NCBI GenBank assembly: GCA_037043455.1
Contig: JAWPHD010010312.1
Coordinates: 30,968-94,967 of the forward strand
DNA length: 64,000 nucleotides
Origin: Cyrtodaria siliqua
Taxonomy: Eukaryota; Mollusca; Bivalvia; Adapedonta; Hiatellidae
Reading direction: 5' to 3'
Part shown: positions 58,130-64,000 of the stretch, piece by piece
Layout of the letters: each line of letters starts with the position of its first letter
Numbering within the stretch: the first letter of the stretch is position 1
The notes under the pieces: model-generated
What the model was told of the DNA's origin: nothing
The model's database searches: none
What the model saw: only the letters and a program-made list of their open reading frames with translations
Position numbers and translations under genes: made by a program

Positions 58130-58571
58130 TTATAAACCACCCTCAAGGTTGGTTTTAACTATGTTTTCTTTTGATGCATCTTCGCTTGTTATAAAATCGA
58201 CCCACTCGTCAATCAAACGACGCATTGGAACGAGACCGTCTACTGGACCGAAAGCCTCAAAGTACTTAGTAACCAAAAGATCATTTGCATGACCGTAGGC
58301 CTTCAAGGTGATATGAACCTCTTCCTCGGTGATTGACTTGTCCTTGTTTAAATCAATGACGTCAAAAAACATTTCAATATATTTTGCCACCTGACTGTGG
58401 AATTTCTTTCTATCAGTCGTAAAGTCTTTATTATAGGCAGCTACAAACTCTGATTCCGTCATTTCGCCAATTTGCCCTCGGAAAATAAAGTCAGTCCACC
58501 ATCTTTCCAAGTTGTTTTGAACTTCTTTTTTCCTTTCATCGTCTAGATGATTCAACTCTGCGAACTTCCTC
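58130..58571 (-). CDS. Sarcoplasmic calcium-binding protein, paralog 3, exon 2 only
   Basis: The 442-bp second exon is intact, with acceptor CAG|GAG at 58572-58574 and the stop at 58130-58132. It codes from the split Arg codon RRKFAELNHL to FITSEDASK and LEGGL. EF-hand 3 loop is DLNKDKSITEEE with all ligands kept; Trp157 is kept as in SCP1. EF-hand 1 would be in exon 1, which lies about 0.6-0.7 kb upstream in the other units but is not found anywhere up to 64000. Homology to the other introns stops at about 58657 and unrelated repeat-rich sequence follows. Either the intron has grown beyond 5.4 kb by insertion, or this is a 5'-truncated copy. No stop or frameshift is present, so it is either young or still used. 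Confidence 0.8.
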
Positions 58572-58659
58572 CTGAAAAACAAGCAATTAACCAAATGGAA
58601 TAAATATCAAAATCCGCAATGGATATTTGTTAATACTGTCTCTTGCTATAACTAGCGTT

Positions 58660-58926
58660 TAAAGCCCCTGTCCATAATTATGAACTTTTTTTTTTCAAAA
58701 ATTTCAAAATTTGTAAATCTGTTGCTCTATATAAGTTATTAAAAAATCGAAAAAAGATTTTACTAAAATCGGTAGATTAATAGAGAAATAAGCGGGACAT
58801 CCCTGGGAATTCCAACTTCCGTCGGTCCGACGGAAGTGTTGGACAGATTAAATGCACATTTTAATAAAAGTAGGTTGGTTTAAACAGTGCGCATGCGCAG
58901 TTAACGGTTTCGTAGTTCAACAACAA
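58660..58926 (+). other. Start of inserted DNA; palindrome and NRF1-like site
   Basis: The break begins TTTAAAGCCCCTGTCC. ACTTCCGTCGGTCCGACGGAAGT-type palindrome at 58815-58837 (11-bp arms, 1-nt centre). GTGCGCATGCGCAG at 58888-58901 matches the palindromic NRF1 site GCGCATGCGC, which marks many TATA-less animal promoters. Confidence 0.5.
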
Positions 58927-59022
58927 ATGGCGGATCACGAAACGCATAACAGTGACAAAAAGGATTATTTTAGCAGGTGTTCGCAAGATCCACAACAATT
59001 ACGACGTTATTTTGAGCAGTAA
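58927..59022 (+). CDS. 31-codon frame downstream of NRF1-like site
   Basis: The ATG lies 26 bases after the NRF1-like motif, in context CAAATGGCG. It encodes MADHETHNSDKKDYF followed by SRCSQDPQQLRRYFEQ and a stop. Possibly a first exon or short peptide; no family recognised. Downstream to 59175 another frame is open for about 40 codons (SETLGLRNRASWTGVGR) up to GGTTAGTAA, a possible splice donor. Weak evidence. Confidence 0.2.
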   Translation: MADHETHNSDKKDYFSRCSQDPQQLRRYFEQ

Positions 59023-59179
59023 TTAACTGGAAGCAATGAAATCAAAAATAATCCTAGACTAGTACCAGTGTATATGACGTGATTAGTGAGACTCTTGGAC
59101 TTAGAAACAGAGCGTCGTGGACTGGAGTCGGACGTATGTGCTATTTCAGATGGAATGCATCACGTTATCGATGGATCAT

Positions 59180-59925
59180 GCACATTGATGGTTAGTAATT
59201 TTGATTAAAGCCTTCTTACTTATCGTTTTAAAGGGTTTAATCTTTAGGACTAGAACGGTAACGAAACACAAGTAGTGTATCATGCTGAGGAATTTGGAAC
59301 AAAATATTTGATTTCTTAAATGGGGCACCGCAGGGGGGCACTTGTATGCAGTGCGAACTTCCAAAGAACATCAACAAAAAAAGAATTAGTTTGTATTTTC
59401 ATACTAGACGCACCTCCCACACCCCAACACACAATGGAAATAGAATCTTTTAAGGAGGGTGCGAGGCTAAGGGTCATTATTTGTTTATTATTTTGTTTTA
59501 GAGTGTAGGTAATTCAACTTTGTCAAATTTTAATTCTCAAATGTGTCTACAAATATTTCTTCAAATACCACACAAGTGTTCTGTCAGATATATGTCATTA
59601 CCAGCAATACAGTATAGCAAATTAAAAAACAAAAAAGCTCTGGGAGCATACTCCGGACCAGACCCCCATTTTTTTGTCGGGCCTATTTGTGCATTTTAAG
59701 TCAGCTACGCCCGTGTTTAGTGCTGTTTTTCTACGGGCAAACAAACTATACAAACAAATTACATACATATCAAAGATATCAAAGTTAAAAATAAAAGTCA
59801 CCAAAGCACAATTTAAATCTACTCGTCATTTGTCTAGATATCTGGTTTACATTCCAAAATTATGTTTCTGTTATTTTCGGCAATCTGATGCAGCACCGTG
59901 TTGTTCCGGGAGCCCCTTTTGGTTA
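59180..59925. other. Unassigned sequence
   Basis: Short non-conserved frames only on both strands. No element recognised. Confidence 0.4.
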
Positions 59926-59927
59926 TG

Positions 59928-60260
59928 GGGCAAAGAATAGGGCCACTGCAGATCCCGTTGGAGGGGAAGACAGAGTGGTAGAACTCCCACCAAATTCATG
60001 TTCATTTTATCATTTTTTGTTCATGCTCATTAAAGATCTTCATCATGACCCCTATATTGTTTCAGGTGCCATCTCGCTCATATCACTAGAGCACTGGCAA
60101 AAGAACTATAACGTGGCTCCAGTGTAAATGGAGTGTCTACAATAGAATTTGCAGCAACTCTGCAATTCAGGGACGGGTGAGAAGGTTCTAGGCCCGTTCT
60201 CCAGTACATATTTTATCTCGATGTACATGGAGGATGAGTCTGGCTAATAAATTAGCTCCT
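59928..60260 (+). repeat. Direct repeat, copy 1 (partner 61495-61810)
   Basis: Shares AAAGAATAGGGCCACTGCAG, CATTTTTTGTTCATG, GCCATCTCGCTCA, GTGGCTCCAG.GTAAATGGAG and AATTTGCAGCAACTCTGCA, and ends in the GGTTCTAGGCCC repeat. Confidence 0.8.
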
Positions 60261-60524
60261 GTGCAGTTTTTTTTATTATTATTCTGAGATTCTATTGTAA
60301 CTGCATATGTTGATGCTCGCCAATATGAAAAATTTCAAAAGAGCATTAAACGTGTAGTTTAATACACTAAGCCTACCCCTTGATACTGTCACAGCATTTT
60401 TTAGAATGCTGGGCTTTTTTAAGCTGTTTATGTGGGGCCAATATTCGGCCTCTTCTCATTTGCAAAAAAACTCTATATATTCCCAATTCTGGGTAAACAA
60501 ATCCACAATCTAAAAATAATTGAA

Positions 60525-60670
60525 TTGGGTTTTAAGGCGCACCAACACATGCAAGGTGACATGTCGCCTAACAGGAATGAATATGCCAGGCTCATCCTCC
60601 ATTTACATCGAGTTAAAATTTGGAGAATGGGCCTGGAACCTTCTCACCTGCAGAACTGCAGAGTAATGCT
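60525..60670 (-). repeat. GGTTCTAGGCCC repeat, inverted copy
   Basis: Reverse complement of the end of the direct repeats: ATTGAATTGGGTTTTAAGGC, CAGGCTCATCCTCCATTTAC, GGGCCTGGAACCTTCTCACC. Together with 60185-60260 it forms a large inverted repeat. Confidence 0.75.
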
Positions 60671-60679
60671 GCAAACTTG

Positions 60680-60960
60680 TCCGAGCTTTCATTGATATTA
60701 ATGTGATAAAGTTTGGTAAAGATAGGATGAAAAAGTAAGGCCCTATCGTCTTAACGAGGCAAAATATAGCAACAGAGCATTTTTAACTAAAAGGGCCATA
60801 ACTCCGCTGTTACTGGTCCGTTCTGGCTGTTTTTCAAACTTTTCTCTGAGCTTTCATTGATATTAACAACCTGTTAAAGTTTGGTAAAGATCGGATAAAA
60901 AATGAAGGCCCTACCGTCTCAACAAGACAAAAGTTAATGACGGACAACACGGCATCCCTT
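60680..60960 (+). repeat. GAGCTTTCATTGATATTAA repeat, two units
   Basis: Two units at about 60683 and 60850, each followed by AAGTTTGGTAAAGAT.GGAT and AAGGCCCTA.CGTCT. Contains AAGGGCCATAACTC and ends AATGACGGACAACACGGCAT. Dispersed-element appearance. Confidence 0.6.
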
Positions 60961-60964
60961 CGTC

Positions 60965-61490
60965 CAGTAGAGCTAAAAATGATTATAGATAAAATGAACA
61001 TGAATTTGTGGGGTGGGGTCTACTCCTCGAACCCATTCTAAAACAATAAAATATTACACGAAATATCACTTTTCCATTGCTTGTATGTTAAAATCATTGC
61101 AAAATTCAACACATGATTTCTATTATACCTAAAGCATACATTTTAATAAGCATTTTCCCTTTGGAAAATAGCGAAAAATCACAATATTGTACCTCAGTTT
61201 TGACAGCCTAACCCTTTCCCAATTTTCTCTAAAAAACGCCCTGTAATAATCTTAAATTATTATTATTTTTTATTTAGGAATTGGTTTGGTGAATATACCA
61301 CTACTGCGGGTAGTTGCAGCTGTTTTCAGTACTTTACAGTCCAATCATGTGGCCAGGAAAGCGGATTAGGAAATAGAGAGTCAGACCCCCGAAGACACGC
61401 CATTGTTGCCATTGTCAGTACTTGCTGAACAGCCATGGAGAGCATTAAACCAACCAGACCAGGACCCACCATGGTAAGCACCCTGTTTGA
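60965..61490. other. Unassigned sequence
   Basis: No gene, RNA or named element. A stretch at 61270-61460 is less AT-rich and ends CATGGTAAG, which resembles a splice donor, but no supported exon. Confidence 0.35.
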
Positions 61491-61494
61491 TCAA

Positions 61495-61880
61495 GGGACA
61501 AAGAATAGGGCCACTGCAGATCCCTTTGGAGGGATAGGCAGAGGGGTAGAATCCCCCAATTTCATGTTCATTTCATCATTTTTTGTTCATGTTCATTAAA
61601 GGTCTTCGTCATGATCCCTGCACTGTTTCAGATGCCATCTCGCTCACATCAAAAGAGCAGTGGCAGGAAAACAATAAACGTGGCTCCAGCGTAAATGGAG
61701 TTTCTACAATAGAATTTGCAGCAACTCTGCAGTTCAGGGTGGGAAGGTTCTAGGCCCATTTACCATATTTTATCTCGATGTACATGGATGATGAGCCTGG
61801 CATGTTCATGACTGTTAGGTGCCATATAACCTTTTCATGTGTTGGTGCGCCTTAAAACCCAATTCAGTTGGTAAGTGGCA
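61495..61880 (+). repeat. Direct repeat, copy 2
   Basis: Second copy of 59928-60260, extended on the right with GCCATATAACCTTTTC and GGTGCGCCTTAAAACCC, which is the part seen inverted at 60525. Confidence 0.8.
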
Positions 61881-61989
61881 CTTTAAAAGGACTGATCCAA
61901 TTGGTGGTCAGTGTTTATCGGGAAACTTGTCTGTTTTTTTATTTATGATAATGTGTAGGTGTCACTCGCAAGTTCCACTGTTTTAACAG

Positions 61990-62362
61990 TCTATTAAATC
62001 ATTTTAGAATTGTTTTATTTTTAGAATTTTATGATTCAAGAAAGTCTTAATCTGCTTCTCACAGCAATTAAAAGGCTCATTCAGTTCTGAGAACTCACTG
62101 AGTTGCATCATAATAGCATGACGTGATGTTATAATACCAGGGTGTGATGTCATTATATCAGAAGTGGTCATGAATGAAACAACGAAATGAAAATATGAAT
62201 GAAGCATTCTGATTGTTGAAGTTCAATGATAAAAATTGGGCCAATGAATTTAAACTCATTACATTCTCAGAATACACTGAAGTTTTACTGGACATTGAGT
62301 GTTCTTGAAACCCAGAAACACAAAATTCTAGTAATAAAACAATTCTAAAATGATTTAATAGA
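61990..62362 (+). mobile_element. MITE, 28-bp perfect terminal inverted repeats
   Basis: TCTATTAAATCATTTTAGAA.. (61990-62017) and its exact reverse complement (62335-62362). 317-bp interior without coding capacity. Looser symmetry continues a few bases outward. Confidence 0.8.
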
Positions 62363-62475
62363 GTGTTTTAAATATTCTGACAATGCAAAAGGGTTCAACA
62401 AAGTGTTTTTTACCGTGGAACGAATGTTGTCGTTATTTTCTTTCGTAAAACAAAAGTTGAATGCCACCCAGGGCT

Positions 62476-62737
62476 TTAAAGGGACACACAACAATTTTGA
62501 TTTTTAAAACTCACAAAATGTCATTAGTTATTCTACATACCGATAACTAGCATTTCAATCATAAATTATAAGAATAGACTAAATGAAATTGTTTTTGCAT
62601 ATATATTATAATCAGTTGATTATATTTCACCAATAATTATATTTAAACCTGTGATAGAATAAGACTGAAAATGAAAACATTAAGACATTGATTTCAGTTC
62701 TTGATAAACACTTCAAGATTGCCGTGTGTCCCTTTAA
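62476..62737 (+). mobile_element. TTAAAGGGACACAC MITE
   Basis: TTAAAGGGACACAC (62476-62489) mirrored by GTGTGTCCCTTTAA (62724-62737), 14-bp perfect. TTAA at both ends is compatible with a piggyBac-type or TA-targeting element. Interior AT-rich. Confidence 0.8.
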
Positions 62738-62739
62738 TA

Positions 62740-63252
62740 TTCAGAATGCTCAGGACTGTAATAGAGAGTCTGCTGTCAGCAAGTTGGCTTATTAAGCTGA
62801 GACAGACTATATGTTCAAACTCCCCGAAGTGGTAAGTAACTTCCCCTTTCGATTACAGTAACCACTTCCACCACACAAATTTATAGTTTAATATTTTGGT
62901 TATAAATATATTTTAGGTCAATATAATATTTCAACTTGCTTTGTTCATAATATAGGAAAATAGTGTGAAAAACGGTATTTGATTACAAAATTAATTTTAT
63001 TTATAAAAATCAATTTTAGCAAATATATATTGCTCGGCTGTCCGCACTTAGATCGACTGCAAACTCTCAGAACATCTGAGCCTGGGTATTGCCCGGGTGT
63101 GGGAAAAGTTTCTTCGAGTTGCTTCCACGGGTTAAATACCTGCTTAGTCTGAGCATAATTCAGTAGTTACTTATGAAACTAGTTTACCTTTGAGTCTTAG
63201 CTACGGAGCGTTCAATTTGTAGCTTATTTTTATATGCACGCCGGTTACAAGC
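62740..63252. other. Unassigned sequence upstream of helicase-like fragment
   Basis: No feature supported. GGGTATTGCCCGGGTGTGG (about 63083) is a short GC-rich spot. Confidence 0.35.
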
Positions 63253-63405
63253 ATGTATTCCGTTGAGAACATTACAGAAGCTGTTCGTAAATTTAATAAA
63301 GAGATTACACACAAGCCAAAACGGGTTGAATGTTTTCAACATCTTCTCGAAAGTGATGATGTTATTGTCAATTTGCCTGTTGGTTACGGCAAGAGTTTGC
63401 TGTAA
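63253..63405 (+). CDS. RecQ/DEAD-box helicase-like N-terminal fragment
   Basis: The 50-codon frame starts MYSVENITEAVRKFNKE and continues KPKRVECFQHLLESDDVIVN, LPVGYGKSLL. The layout (Lys-Pro-x-Q/R-x5-HLL, then DVIVxLPxGxGKSL) matches motif 0/I of RecQ-type and related superfamily 2 helicases; GYGKS is the Walker A nucleotide-binding loop. The frame meets TAA at 63403 directly after the Walker A motif. A GT at 63402-63403 (CT|GTAAAA) could be a weak splice donor, which would make this a first coding exon with the rest downstream of the window. Without it this is a truncated fragment. I cannot tell which. Confidence 0.5.
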   Translation: MYSVENITEAVRKFNKEITHKPKRVECFQHLLESDDVIVNLPVGYGKSLL

Positions 63406-64000
63406 AAAGCATTACCGAGCATGCCTAGTGTATCGCAGTGTCTTTTTTTCCCTGTTTGACTGATAAAAATGCCCTATATTTTTCTTAACATTATTTACCT
63501 CTCTAACATTCTCAACATTATTATGTTTGGGATACATTTATAGAAGACAGTTTTATCTAAATTGTACTTCTTTTGCATATTTGCACACCCAAATCTTCAA
63601 TTTCTGCCTAATACAATGTTCCCCCTATATCTCAAAATCGCATTGTTTATCCCCCTTTAACTAAAAACAAATCGCGCATTCGTTCCTATTGAAGGGCCTG
63701 AGCCTCTTTCCCCTATTTCTGAAGAAAAAAAACCTGATCACCATTTTTTATAATAACATGGCCTCCGCTATCGTCACATGATTTGTGTGGTGGCATGGGT
63801 TATTGGCTACAATATCACTGCGCGGAGGTTGCTATCTGTTTTGTAGCATTGCGTACATGCACTTAGTAACACTGTGATGTAAGAGTAACGTCAATACTCT
63901 AAATTCCTCTATCTGGTATTTGTAGTATCGTATAGCCATGCCCCTTTAGTTACCCGAAATTAAACGATTTAATGCTTTGCGTTCATTAAAGGAAATTTCA
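63406..64000. other. Window end, nothing recognised
   Basis: No later helicase motif (DEAH/DExH or motif III) was seen in any frame on the plus strand, and no repeat family. Confidence 0.4.

Larger units (their letters stand above)
54757..58657. repeat. SCP unit 3, truncated
   Basis: Collinear with 33840-37150. Homology ends within the SCP3 intron at about 58657, after CTTGCTATAACT. Confidence 0.8.

Overview
The window is nuclear DNA of an animal, most likely a bivalve mollusc. Evidence: a spliced sarcoplasmic calcium-binding protein (SCP) of the scallop type, tRNA-derived SINEs, many small palindromic elements, remains of tyrosine-recombinase, LINE and Penelope-like elements, AT-rich sequence and long A/T runs. 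Species cannot be set from the sequence alone. Nothing bacterial or organellar is present.

The backbone is a tandem segmental duplication. Each unit carries one SCP gene on the minus strand: SCP1 (3748-4873, 180 aa, two exons), SCP2 (36642-37870, 180 aa, two exons) and SCP3 (58130-58571, only exon 2 visible). Unit 1 runs from about 1.3 kb to 33.8 kb, unit 2 from about 33.84 to 54.75 kb, and unit 3 starts near 54.76 kb and is broken at about 58.66 kb inside the SCP3 intron. Spacing is 32.9 kb and then 21.5 kb because the units gained and lost mobile elements independently. Comparing units therefore gives occupied and empty sites for several insertions.

Layout. 1-905: a block repeated at 12107-12925, holding a Thr/Ser/Pro-rich reading frame and a hammerhead-ribozyme-like core. 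0.9-3.7 kb: nested repeats and a relic exon. 3.7-5.1 kb: SCP1. 5.2 kb: a 51-nt piece of 28S rRNA. 5.6-11 kb: minisatellites, SINEs and a dimeric hairpin element present only in unit 1. 11-19.7 kb: mosaic repeats, including an hAT-type MITE with an 8-bp target duplication and a visible empty site. 19.8-20.5 kb: a 37-bp minisatellite. 20.5-25.2 kb: decayed tyrosine-recombinase element. 25.2-27.9 kb: duplicate of 52.1-54.75 kb. 27.9-33.8 kb: unit-1-only DNA with LINE and Penelope-like RT fragments. 33.8-54.7 kb: unit 2, with a 1.1-kb expanded minisatellite. 54.8-58.6 kb: unit 3. 58.7-64 kb: different sequence, with MITEs, direct and inverted repeats, an NRF1-like site, and a short helicase-like fragment with a Walker A motif at 63253-63405.

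The only genes I can call with confidence are the SCP paralogs. They are cytosolic EF-hand calcium buffers that probably act in parallel in muscle. Almost everything else is duplicated or mobile DNA. The hammerhead-like motif is the least expected item.
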